Below are positions 46,166-54,621 of a stretch of DNA of 64,000 nucleotides, piece by piece. How positions within the stretch are numbered: position 1 is the first letter of the stretch; each line of letters opens with the position of its first letter. Made by a program: the position numbers and the translations under genes. The notes beneath the pieces are model-generated. The model worked only from the letters and a program-made list of their open reading frames with translations, had not been told where the DNA came from and did not search any database. Source of the stretch: Dehalogenimonas alkenigignens (GTDB taxonomy: Bacteria > Chloroflexota > Dehalococcoidia > Dehalococcoidales > Dehalococcoidaceae); NCBI RefSeq assembly GCF_001466665.1, contig NZ_KQ758903.1, positions 617,684 through 681,683 of the forward strand, read 5' to 3'.

Positions 46166-47101
46166 ACCGTCAGTTTTATTTCTTAGCGAGCGCTGAAACA
46201 GGTTGATAACGCGGTTGCGGATAAGAGGATAAAACAACCAGGCGGTGGCATGCCCGGTGGGCAGCCATAATTGTTCCGGACAACCGGCAGCCTTTCCGAA
46301 TTCCCTGGCGGCTTCCCTGGGAAAATATTCGTCCCACAATGCATTCACGAATAGTGTGGGCTTGTTCCGGATTGCGGCAGCGAAGGTATACGGGTCGAAA
46401 GGGTACCCAGGGTGAGGCGGCGGTATCCACTCAAATCCTCGATTTGAAACTAAATCAACATACTTGAAATATTCGACTTGCTGCTCATTGAAAACCTCTT
46501 CGGTAACATCCCATTTGCCGAAGCGACGGCTAGACCGGCTCCAGGCAAGTTTCCCCAGGTTCCCTGCCGAGAGTAAAATTGCGCCAGCTTTGAGCCTGGA
46601 GTCAAGACCCAGCGCTATGGCAGCAATATAGCCGCCGAAACTAACACCGGAAATCCCTATTCGTTCAGGGTCTAACTCCGGCCTCCCAACTGCCCAATCT
46701 AAAGCCTGGCGAATGTTTATCACCGATACCCGGTATAATTCAAACCACTCCTCCCGAGTCAGTTTGTAGAACCTCTTTTTAAATTCCGGATTGAGTCTTC
46801 GCGAATGGATTGGCAGATGCAAAACCAGTCCGGCGATTCCCGTCCGGGCTAGTGCTTTCGCAAGCAGGTGACACGGTATGGCGCTGGTGTCGCCAACTCC
46901 ATGGGCTAGAATCACCAACGGCCGGTTTTGTTGAGCCGGGGGTAGGTAGCAGACGGCGGTAGCGGGGGAGACAGGCAGCGCTATGTCCGGGGGATTCTTG
47001 AAGCCGACAGCGAGCCGTCGTAAACCGTTTGCGGATGCGAGGGGTAACGTGACAGCCCGCGAAACCGGGTATTCGTATGGATTACGAAAGCCACTTGTCA
47101 T
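46160..47101 (-). CDS. Alpha/beta hydrolase family protein
   Basis: A 313-residue hydrolase. VILAHGVGD-type oxyanion region (LVILAHGVGDTSAIPCHLLA), nucleophile elbow GISGVSFGGYIAAIAL and a C-terminal GHATAW with the candidate histidine form a plausible triad. No signal peptide is visible. Substrate is unknown. It overlaps the arsC-like gene tail-to-tail by six bases. Confidence 0.75.
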   Translation of the reverse strand: MTSGFRNPYEYPVSRAVTLPLASANGLRRLAVGFKNPPDIALPVSPATAVCYLPPAQQNRPLVILAHGVGDTSAIPCHLLAKALARTGIAGLVLHLPIHSRRLNPEFKKRFYKLTREEWFELYRVSVINIRQALDWAVGRPELDPERIGISGVSFGGYIAAIALGLDSRLKAGAILLSAGNLGKLAWSRSSRRFGKWDVTEEVFNEQQVEYFKYVDLVSNRGFEWIPPPHPGYPFDPYTFAAAIRNKPTLFVNALWDEYFPREAAREFGKAAGCPEQLWLPTGHATAWLFYPLIRNRVINLFQRSLRNKTDGS

Positions 47102-47138
47102 GGCAACCCACGACCTGAAGAAATCGACCTATGAAAGA

Positions 47139-47771
47139 CTAGGGGTGAGTCAGGACGATGATGATTTCCCCCGCACCCACTAAGCTGTGTTCGCTGGCCA
47201 TCGTGTCATCGGGTCCCATGGCAAATAGAAATGGGTTGCTTCCATGTTGAAATGCAACGTCCCTAGAATCAAGTGTATTAATTTTACGTTTGAATTCGAT
47301 GGTCGTCACACCGCCTGACTCGCTGCCCCTGATGTCATACAGGTCATCGGTTCCGCCGCTCGAAGCATCGCGGGGGTGACCGCCGGAATACCCTGGGCTG
47401 TAGGAATCAATCAATGTCACCTGACCGCCCGTTACCGCGCCGATTATCAGGTCGGCTCCGCCTTTACTCAATGTCGGCGACAAGGCGATGGCAATCCACC
47501 CTCCCGTTTTACCCTTGATGCCAATCGAGATGGTATCGTCCGTGTTAGTCCAGCTTATTCTGAAATTATCACCAGCCAACAGTCTGGTGTTAGCATAACT
47601 TCCAGATGGAAAATCCATGATGCCACCGGTTGGGGTTGTGGACGTCGGTGTTGGATTGGAAGTCGTTGGATTCGGAGAGCCGCCGCCGCAAGCGGAGGCG
47701 AAAACACCTAAAAGCAGTATCAATGTGACGGCAAATTTCGCTCTGGTTTTATCGATCCGTATACGATTCAT
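47139..47771 (-). CDS. DOMON-domain lipoprotein
   Basis: A 210-residue exported lipoprotein. Signal peptide LILLLGVFASACGG ends in a lipobox Cys; a Thr/Pro/Ser linker follows. The mature domain (GDNFRISWTNTDDTISIGIK, GWIAIALSPTLSKGGADLII, TIEFKRKINTLDSRDVAFQH) matches DOMON, a heme- or sugar-binding beta-sandwich that often serves as a cytochrome-type electron carrier or ligand sensor. The binding residues cannot be decided by eye. Confidence 0.78.
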   Translation of the reverse strand: MNRIRIDKTRAKFAVTLILLLGVFASACGGGSPNPTTSNPTPTSTTPTGGIMDFPSGSYANTRLLAGDNFRISWTNTDDTISIGIKGKTGGWIAIALSPTLSKGGADLIIGAVTGGQVTLIDSYSPGYSGGHPRDASSGGTDDLYDIRGSESGGVTTIEFKRKINTLDSRDVAFQHGSNPFLFAMGPDDTMASEHSLVGAGEIIIVLTHP

Positions 47772-47948
47772 TCCGACACCTTTGAGTTATTTTTCACCCA
47801 TCACTAAGCCAAAACGCCAGGATACTCCCAGCAGGCATTCTAAAGGCACATTCTAGCACTTTATGAATAAATTACAAGTTGATAATCATTTCCGCAGACT
47901 GGATGGCTCATTCACCTTCCAAACTTCCCGTTGCTGAAACAAGTTGTT

Positions 47949-48755
47949 TCAACGTGTGTTCTCAAATTCAGGTTTGGTTGCCATTCGAAAAGATTTAACT
48001 TCTAGATATGAGACTCCGCCGGCTGTAACCTTTTCACTCTCAGTGATCTCCAGGCGGGATCTAAAGATCGGTCCGTCAAGGACGAAAGTATGGTAGTAGA
48101 TACGTTCCTGCTCTTTCGACCGCTCATACCGCGCCTTGAGGTCGTCGAGAATGGTATGGTCAAGCACTTTGCCCAGCAACTCCGGCAGGCGGTTGTCGGC
48201 GACGATAACCAGCGGCTTAAAGCCCAAGTCGATGAATTCCCTGATCATCGTTTCACGGTCCTGGTCCCACAGAGGTCGATAAGCCTTCATCCCGACAGGG
48301 CGAGTGAAATCCTCCACCCGATCCCAGTGGGCTTGAGCAAAAGGGTTGCCCCGGGAGACGTCGCCGAATACGCCTCCGGTAATACCCAGAGACTTGAGCT
48401 TTTCCAGCATCTCCATGTACTTCCGGTCGTAATCAACGAAGCGGACGTGTTGGGTGACATTTTCCGGCACTTCCAGCCACTGTTCGAAGAGAGGTATGCC
48501 GATAGCCGCCGCCTGTGCCTGCAGCACTTGTGCGGTGACGTAGTGCGGGAAAAGCCGGCCTGTGTTCCTGGTCAGCATCGAGGCCAGGTAACGGACATCC
48601 AGCCCAGCCTGAAGCGCTTTGTAACAGGCAAAGCAGGAGTCTTTGCCGCCGCTCCAGGAGACGAAGACCTTTTCACCGATGGTGGATGGTTCAGGCGAAT
48701 GTTTCGTCAACCGCTCGATATCCTGATCAAGTTCGATACAAAGTGAATGAGGCAT
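47949..48755 (-). CDS. Dph6/MJ0570-type ATP-dependent ligase
   Basis: A 268-residue N-type ATP pyrophosphatase. The PP-loop SWSGGKDSCFACYKAL, then GGVFGDVSRGNPFAQAHWDR and YRPLWDQDRETMIREFIDLG are typical of the diphthine-ammonia ligase-like family (DUF71). In bacteria the substrate is not diphthamide and is generally unknown. Its ATG overlaps the end of the interrupted nrdJ, so it is in the same operon. Confidence 0.82.
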   Translation of the reverse strand: MPHSLCIELDQDIERLTKHSPEPSTIGEKVFVSWSGGKDSCFACYKALQAGLDVRYLASMLTRNTGRLFPHYVTAQVLQAQAAAIGIPLFEQWLEVPENVTQHVRFVDYDRKYMEMLEKLKSLGITGGVFGDVSRGNPFAQAHWDRVEDFTRPVGMKAYRPLWDQDRETMIREFIDLGFKPLVIVADNRLPELLGKVLDHTILDDLKARYERSKEQERIYYHTFVLDGPIFRSRLEITESEKVTAGGVSYLEVKSFRMATKPEFENTR

Positions 48756-50572
48756 TATATCGCCTTTGCAACGCTGCCGTCACCGCCGGACCGGGGTCCG
48801 CGGCTGAAATACTCATCGACCAGTTCTAAGCCCAGTTCCCCGGTGCACTGCGGCTGCTCGTCGCGGCTACCGTCGCGGTAGACGGTGATGCCCTTAAGGC
48901 CGGACCGGTGGGCCAGCAGAAAAACGCGCGCGATGTCCTCGCGAGTGGCCGAATGGGGGAAGTTCACCGTCTTCGAAACCGCAGCGTCGACGTTTTCTTG
49001 GAAGGACGACTGGATCTTAACGTGCCACTCCGGGGCAATATCATGGGCGGTGACGAACACTTTCTTAATCGGTTCGGGTACGTCTGCCTGCTTCTGCAGA
49101 TGATTGCAGCTCACCAATCGCCGCGCCAGATCGGGCGTCCAAACACCAGCCCTCCGTGCCGCCGCCTCGAAGTGCGGGTTGATGTCCAGGAGTTTCTCGC
49201 CGTCAAGCATATGGCGGACAAAGGCGACGGAGAACAACGGTTCAATGCCGCAGGAGCACCCGGCGATGATGGACAGGGTACCTGTGGGCGCCACCGTGGT
49301 GCAAGCGGCGTTTCTGACCGGTCCGCCTCCGGGGACTTCATAGATGGAACCTGTGAAGGCGGGGAAAGAACCGCGTTCGATGCCCAGCTTTCGCGACGCC
49401 CGGTGCGCCCGCTCCTGGATGAAGCCCATGACTTCAGTGGCGACCTTCGCCGCTCTATCAGAGTTATAGGGCACGCCCATCTGAAAGAGCATGTCGGCGA
49501 AACCCATAACCCCCAATCCGATGCGGCGAGTATTTTTAGTGGCTCGTTCGATGAGGTCCACCGGATAGGCCGAGGCGTCGATGACATCGTCCAGGAAGCG
49601 CACGCCAAGGTCTACCAGCCGGCCGAGTTCATTATAATCGACAACCGTGTCTCCATTGCTTTTCAGCATCTGCGCCAGGTTGATCGAGCCCAGCGGGCAA
49701 GATTCTTATGGCAGCATCGCCTGTTCGCCGCAGCCGGTGATCATGTCGATGCTCCCAAGGTGTGGCGTGGGGTTGTCGCGGTTGATCCTGTCCAGGAAAA
49801 TTAGCCCTGGATCGCCGGTGTGCCACGCCTGGTCGACGATACGGTCGAAAACCTGCCTCGCGTTCAGGAAGGTCACCGTTTCGCCGCTGCGTGGATTAAC
49901 CAAAGGGTACTCTGCCCCGGAATTCACCATTGACATAAAACCTTCGGTGACCGCTACTGAAATGTAGAAATTGGTCAATGATTCGGGGTCGCTCTTGGCT
50001 CTGATGAATTCGAGGATGTCCGGGTGGTCCACATTCAAGACCACCGAGTTACAGCCTCGCCGCACCCCGCCCTGCCGGATGTAGTCGGCGGCGGTGGCGA
50101 TGACATCGATGAGCCCTACCGGCCCGGCGGCTACGCCGTGCCGGCCTCCAGCGCGGTCCAGCCTCGGGCGCACCCTGGAGAAGTTGAAACCGGTACCGCC
50201 GCCGTTCTTGTGGATGATGGCAGTGTGTTTCACCGCCTCGAAAGTGGACTCCACCGAGTCCCCTACCGGCAAGACGAAACAGGATGCCAGCTGCCCGTGG
50301 TCGGCTCCGGCATTCAATAACGTCGGCGAGTTGGGTAGGAATTGCAGACAGACCATTGCCTGGAAGAAGTCCTCGGCGATGGCTTGAACGTCGGCGGCCG
50401 GGTCGTAAGTCCTCTCGACGGCGGCGACGGCCCAGGCTACGCGCCGGAACATCTCCTCCGGCGTCTCGGCAACATCCCCGTCGTCATTACGCCGTAGGTA
50501 GCGCTTTTCGAGGACGCGAAAGGCGTTTGGTGTTAGCTTAACCCCAACATCAGGTGTGGACTGGGCAGCCAT
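48755..50572 (-). pseudogene. nrdJ: Class II (B12-dependent) ribonucleotide reductase, in-frame stop
   Basis: The frame is open from 50572 to 48755 except for one TAA at 49706-49708. The two parts join as CGEQAMLP-stop-ESCPLGSINLAQM, where family members have a Tyr at the stop. N-terminal part: FLPNSPTLLNAG, NGGGTGFNFSRVRP; C-terminal part: TVAPTGTLSIIAGCSCGIEP. The C-terminus (RSGGDGSVAKAI) lacks the usual terminal Cys pair. Either it is a pseudogene, or the stop is a sequencing error, or it is read through. It lies two bases after the radical SAM gene in the same operon. Confidence 0.85.
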
Positions 50573-50574
50573 CT

Positions 50575-52047
50575 CTATTTCCTGGCCTCGGACTGGGTTT
50601 CGGCCAGTTTCTTGGTTCGGATGTCCTCCACCTTGATCTCCGGCGCCTCGCTCGTGTTCTTGTTGAACATCACTGGCAGGGTGTTCTTGATCAGTTCCTT
50701 AACCGCGCCGAAGAACTGCAGCGGGTTCTTGACCATAGAGAGGAAAAAGCGCTTATTGTAACGCCACATGAAGCGCACCCGCCGCGGCCCGTATGTCCGG
50801 GCATATTCAGCGAAGGCTTCCGTCACCACCTCTGTCGGCACTTCGGACAAGTTGCCCCTAGTCGCCAGGTTGAAAGAGAAGTGCGGCCAGTCGGCCAGCT
50901 TCTCCGGAGGTTTGATCAGCCCTTTTTCGATACAATAGTAGTAGATCGGCGTCCCTGGGTATGGCACGAAGCGCATATAGAAATAGGGTGTATCACCCAT
51001 TTTATGCAGCAGGTCGCGAGTCGCCTGGTAGTCCGCCAGCGTTTCCGTCGGCACCGCCTCCATGATGTAGATACGCGGCATAATGCGGTGCCGCACAATG
51101 TTCCAGAAACTCTTTTGCATGACATCTAGATCGATATCTTTTTTCAGGAACTCCAACAGCCTCTTAGAGCCGGTCTCCACCCCGATGCCGACACTGACGC
51201 AGCCGGCCCGAGCCATCAGATCCACGTCCTTCTCGGACAGGTCGGCCCGAGCCTCGCAGTCCCATTTGAGCTTGATCTTCTTTTCGATGACCAGCTCGCA
51301 GAAGCGGTGCAGTCGTTTGCGGTTGAAGGTGAAATTGTCCTCGAAGAAGCGGATGAATTTCACCCCGTACCTCTGCTGCAAGTGCTCCACCTGGGCGACG
51401 ATGCGTTCCGCGGAGAAATCACCGCGGTAGCCGGAGTGGAAGGCGGAATTGTAGCAGAAGGTGCAGCGGAACGGGCAGCCGCGGGATGTATTCAGGGACA
51501 CCTGCCAGTACTTCGGCACGTCGATTAAGTGCCAGGCTGGGTCCGGCAGTTCATCCAGGTTCTTGAGTTCGGATGCCCGCTCATTCATTTTGAGCTGGCC
51601 GTTTTCGCGGTAGACCAACCCGGCGATTGCCGCCGGCTGCGTAGAACCTTTTTCGATATAATCGATGAGTTGCAGCAGCGCTGTCTCGCCGGCACCGACG
51701 ATGACGTAGTCGATATACTCTTCGGCCATCGTCTGCTCCGGGGTGCAGGAGGGATGGACGTTGCCCCAGACGATCCTGGCCTCAGGATAGAGAGCCTTGA
51801 ACTCCTTCGACTGGAGGATGGCCTGGGTGATGTCCGGGCCGGTCAGCACTGAGTAGCCGATGAGTTGGGGGTCGAAGTCTTTGAAATCAACTGGCTTGCG
51901 GCGGTCAACAACGTTGTCATAGACTTTGACCTCGTGCCCGGCGCGCTCCAGCACCGCCGCTAAAAATAAAAGCCCGTTCGGGAAAACGGCGTAGGTGTTG
52001 AATCGGGGGTTGACCTCGGAGCCCGGATTGACCAGCAATACTCTCAT
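50575..52047 (-). CDS. B12-binding radical SAM protein
   Basis: A 490-residue protein. Residues 1-140 form a cobalamin-binding-type Rossmann domain (RVLLVNPGSEVNPRF, FLAAVLERAGHEVKVYDNVV, YVIVGAGETALLQLIDYIE). The radical SAM core begins TSRGCPFRCTFCYNS with CxxxCxxC for the 4Fe-4S cluster, then IRFFEDNFTFN and GVSVGIGVETGSKR-like strands (CVSVGIGVETGSKRL). The C-terminal 150 residues are helical. Such enzymes often catalyse methylation or ring rearrangements; the substrate is unknown. Nine bases separate it from the upstream radical SAM gene. Confidence 0.85.
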   Translation of the reverse strand: MRVLLVNPGSEVNPRFNTYAVFPNGLLFLAAVLERAGHEVKVYDNVVDRRKPVDFKDFDPQLIGYSVLTGPDITQAILQSKEFKALYPEARIVWGNVHPSCTPEQTMAEEYIDYVIVGAGETALLQLIDYIEKGSTQPAAIAGLVYRENGQLKMNERASELKNLDELPDPAWHLIDVPKYWQVSLNTSRGCPFRCTFCYNSAFHSGYRGDFSAERIVAQVEHLQQRYGVKFIRFFEDNFTFNRKRLHRFCELVIEKKIKLKWDCEARADLSEKDVDLMARAGCVSVGIGVETGSKRLLEFLKKDIDLDVMQKSFWNIVRHRIMPRIYIMEAVPTETLADYQATRDLLHKMGDTPYFYMRFVPYPGTPIYYYCIEKGLIKPPEKLADWPHFSFNLATRGNLSEVPTEVVTEAFAEYARTYGPRRVRFMWRYNKRFFLSMVKNPLQFFGAVKELIKNTLPVMFNKNTSEAPEIKVEDIRTKKLAETQSEARK

Positions 52048-52056
52048 AAAAACCTT

Positions 52057-52860
52057 CTAAAATAGTCTGACCGGCGGTTCGCCTACCCGCGGCATGTCGC
52101 CCGAAAGGTAGTTCACCGTCTTAAGATGCTCCATTGCCAATCGCGCTGCGGTTTCGACCTCTTCTCCGGTCGGCGCCCGGAACTCCATACCGGAGAGTTT
52201 GATAAATCCGGTAATCCTTAACGGGATGTCCTTGTTGATCGAGGAGATGAACTTCGCAGCCTCTTCAATCTCAGCGGCGTCGATAACACCTGGAATGAGA
52301 GTGATCTCTGCCTGAAGCTTTTTGCCTGAATCATAGATACGGCGGAAGTTTTCCAGCGTCTTGCGGTTTTCGCCCTCAGTGTACTGGTGGTAGAGCTCCG
52401 GCGTTACGGCTTTGAGGCTGACGATGATTTCATCGATGTCGGAGATGTCCGGCAGGCTCACAGCGTTGGTGAACAAAATGTTGTAGCTGCCGTACCTCGA
52501 CTTGAGTTCATGCGCCAGCCGAGGCAACCCAGGATCGAGCGTCGGCTCTACCCCGATAAAAATAGCTCGATCAATCGCCAACCCTTCTATTAATTTCAGG
52601 GTTTCGCTGAGAGAGAGCAACACCTCCGGGGGAGATTCAGGGGGGTTGGTCGAAAGGCGCACCTGCCAGTCCGGCAGCAGCGAAAAGTCTATCTTCTCCC
52701 GCCGGCAGTAGCAGCCGCGGCACTTCAGGTTGCATTCGGTCCAGTGGTGGAAGATTATCGACTTGAAGGTCGGTTCGTACACCACGTGGTAAACACAGAG
52801 TGAATTTTCTGGCTTTTTGGCTGTTACGGAGATTGATGGCTTATTTGAGACTGTTGTCAT
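52057..52860 (-). CDS. Radical SAM protein (PflA-like)
   Basis: A 267-residue protein with IIFHHWTECNLKCRGCYCRR: CxxxCxxC for the cluster. IDRAIFIGVEPTLDPGLPRL follows as the GEPTL-like SAM-binding strand, and ITLIPGVIDAAEIEEAAKFI near the end. It is a small activase-like radical SAM enzyme of unknown substrate, coupled to the B12-binding radical SAM gene downstream. A purpose together with the neighbouring reductase genes is not shown. Confidence 0.8.
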   Translation of the reverse strand: MTTVSNKPSISVTAKKPENSLCVYHVVYEPTFKSIIFHHWTECNLKCRGCYCRREKIDFSLLPDWQVRLSTNPPESPPEVLLSLSETLKLIEGLAIDRAIFIGVEPTLDPGLPRLAHELKSRYGSYNILFTNAVSLPDISDIDEIIVSLKAVTPELYHQYTEGENRKTLENFRRIYDSGKKLQAEITLIPGVIDAAEIEEAAKFISSINKDIPLRITGFIKLSGMEFRAPTGEEVETAARLAMEHLKTVNYLSGDMPRVGEPPVRLF

Positions 52861-52934
52861 AAGGTTCTGAAGCTAAAAACACGGCTTAACTCGCCCATTA
52901 TACAGCCATCATAGGCTAACTGCCGGGCATTTGT

Positions 52935-52966
52935 CGAAAGGGGGAGGGTTTCCCCTCCCCCTTTCG
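52935..52966. terminator. 14-bp hairpin after rdhA copy 1
   Basis: CGAAAGGGGGAGGG (52935-52948) and its complement (52953-52966) form a perfect 14-bp stem with a four-base loop, ten bases after the rdhA stop. No strong T-run is present. It probably insulates the rdhA gene from the radical SAM operon. Confidence 0.65.
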
Positions 52967-52975
52967 GTTTGATTT

Positions 52976-54373
52976 CTACCAGTTGAACTTACCGGCGCCG
53001 TGGGTAACGTCGCCTTTCCAGGTGTTAAGGTCGCGCGTCCACCAGGCTTCGAGATCTTCAGGGCTCTTGGGTTCGCCGTAAGCAAAGATGCGATCCATGT
53101 CAGCAAAAAACTTGTTGAACATGGAGGTGGTGCTGGCTACGGTGCGGACCACCGGGTGGATAATACCCTCGGACGGGTGGTTGAACGGGCATAGAGTATG
53201 GCAGACGCCGCAGCGGGAGGGCGCGCCCACCTCGATACACTTCAGCCAGTCAACCCGCCAGCCGCGATAGCCGGGGCGGTTGCCCGGGCCGGCGTCCCAG
53301 GTCGGTTCGGTTTGTTTGCCAAGGGCGTCGGAGGGGCATTTCTCGGCGCAGCGCATGCAGGTCTCACAGAACTTGGTGCCGCCGAAATCAATCGGATTTG
53401 TCGGCGCTACTGGCAGGTCAGTGATGATGTAGTTGGTGATGCGGGTCATTAAGCCGGATCGCGGTGTCATCATGTAAGTTGCGCGGCCTTGTTCGCCAAG
53501 GCCTGAGAAGATGCCCAGGGCAACGTTGGCGGTCACGCCCGCTTTATAGGCGCCGTAGCCCAGGTTCTTGATAAAGCGCATCGCCTGCCACTCGGTGTAG
53601 CGGCCATCGCCGTAGGCGCGGTGGATAGCCGGGCGGCCCAGCGGCATCGGCATAGCCAGCTTGTCTGGATAAGCCGGATCTTCCCTGAGCTGGTACAGGC
53701 TTTGCAGGTAGTTCTGCTGCACCGAGTAGGTGATCAGGTACTTGCTTTTGTCCGGGATATGATAGACCTTCTTGGCGTCCTGGGTACCCTTGTCGATATT
53801 CTCAAATACGACGGCGCCTTTGTCGAAGATCTGAAGCATGTGATCGTTGATCGGCATTGCACCGGTCAGAGCGGCGCCAGCCAGATGGAAAGCGGCCGTC
53901 ACCATCTGCAGATTATCCTCCGGCGAGCCTTCCCAGCGGGAAGCTCCCTTTTCCTGGGGTGTAGTGATGCCGGTAGGGCCATCCCATGGCGCCGCAGTCT
54001 GCAAGCCAGTGACCATATCCGCCAGGGCGGCGCAACGGACGTTGCGGCCGGGAATCTTCTGGGTCATACCCTCCAGGTCGAACTTCGCGTCTCGGTCGGC
54101 GCGCCAGGCGATATTCTCTGCACTGGCAGTCGGCATTCCGGTGGTGGTCTTGTCCAGCATTTTGAAGGCCGTCCAGTCAACGTCGGAAGTGATGTGCTCC
54201 AATTCATTTTCTTTAACGAACCAGGGGTGCCGTGCCGATGGCGCGGAAGCCGCCAACTCATCAAGGTCATTGAAGCTGGGGGCTACGGCGCCGGCGATGC
54301 CGACACTCGCTCCGGCCAGCCCTAAACCTTTCATGAAGTCGCGGCGTGAAAGTGTTCCGTGGTACTTGGTCAT
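52976..54373 (-). CDS. rdhA: Reductive dehalogenase catalytic subunit (copy 1)
   Basis: A 465-residue Tat-exported enzyme: SRRDFMKGLGLAGASVGIAG is the twin-arginine signal. The C-terminal part carries two 4Fe-4S motifs: CETCMRCAEKCP, then RCGVCHTLCPFNHP (with an earlier Cys in KCIEVGAP). The corrinoid-binding region precedes them. It would remove halogen from organic compounds at the outer face of the membrane as terminal electron acceptor step. No membrane-anchor gene (rdhB) is next to it. An operator-like palindrome at 54502-54521 overlaps its predicted -35 region. Confidence 0.93.
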   Translation of the reverse strand: MTKYHGTLSRRDFMKGLGLAGASVGIAGAVAPSFNDLDELAASAPSARHPWFVKENELEHITSDVDWTAFKMLDKTTTGMPTASAENIAWRADRDAKFDLEGMTQKIPGRNVRCAALADMVTGLQTAAPWDGPTGITTPQEKGASRWEGSPEDNLQMVTAAFHLAGAALTGAMPINDHMLQIFDKGAVVFENIDKGTQDAKKVYHIPDKSKYLITYSVQQNYLQSLYQLREDPAYPDKLAMPMPLGRPAIHRAYGDGRYTEWQAMRFIKNLGYGAYKAGVTANVALGIFSGLGEQGRATYMMTPRSGLMTRITNYIITDLPVAPTNPIDFGGTKFCETCMRCAEKCPSDALGKQTEPTWDAGPGNRPGYRGWRVDWLKCIEVGAPSRCGVCHTLCPFNHPSEGIIHPVVRTVASTTSMFNKFFADMDRIFAYGEPKSPEDLEAWWTRDLNTWKGDVTHGAGKFNW

Positions 54374-54476
54374 TCCATTTCTCCTTTTTTAGTAACCGGT
54401 AGGTGCCCGGTTTGTTCGGTGGTTTTTATTCCGATTATTACCGTAATCGGGTTAATCATCATCGACCGCGTAACAT

Positions 54477-54521
54477 ATTATAATATCCTATACGATCTGT
54501 AAATACGCATTTATGCGTATT
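54477..54521 (-). promoter_or_regulatory. rdhA copy 1 promoter with operator palindrome
   Basis: On the minus strand TATAAT lies at 54482-54477. A 9-2-9 inverted repeat, AATACGCAT-TT-ATGCGTATT (54502-54521), ends where the -35 box should be, the usual place of a repressor site. Its core GCATTTATGC resembles GCATATATGC (56118-56127) between the second rdhA and the MarR gene. Confidence 0.65.
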
Positions 54522-54563
54522 ATTAATAAGTAATCGATAACGTCGACTCGTCGGGCACCCGTG

Positions 54564-54593
54564 AAGAAGGAGCAGTGTACACTGCTCCTTCTT
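54564..54593. terminator. 30-bp perfect palindrome after rdhA copy 2
   Basis: AAGAAGGAGCAGTGT (54564-54578) is followed directly by its complement (54579-54593). It lies about 30 bases after the rdhA stop and can form a long stem on the leftward transcript. No T-run follows; it may stop transcription with help or protect the mRNA end. Confidence 0.6.
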
Positions 54594-54621
54594 AAGATCC
54601 TGATTCGGTGTTGCGGTTGAA

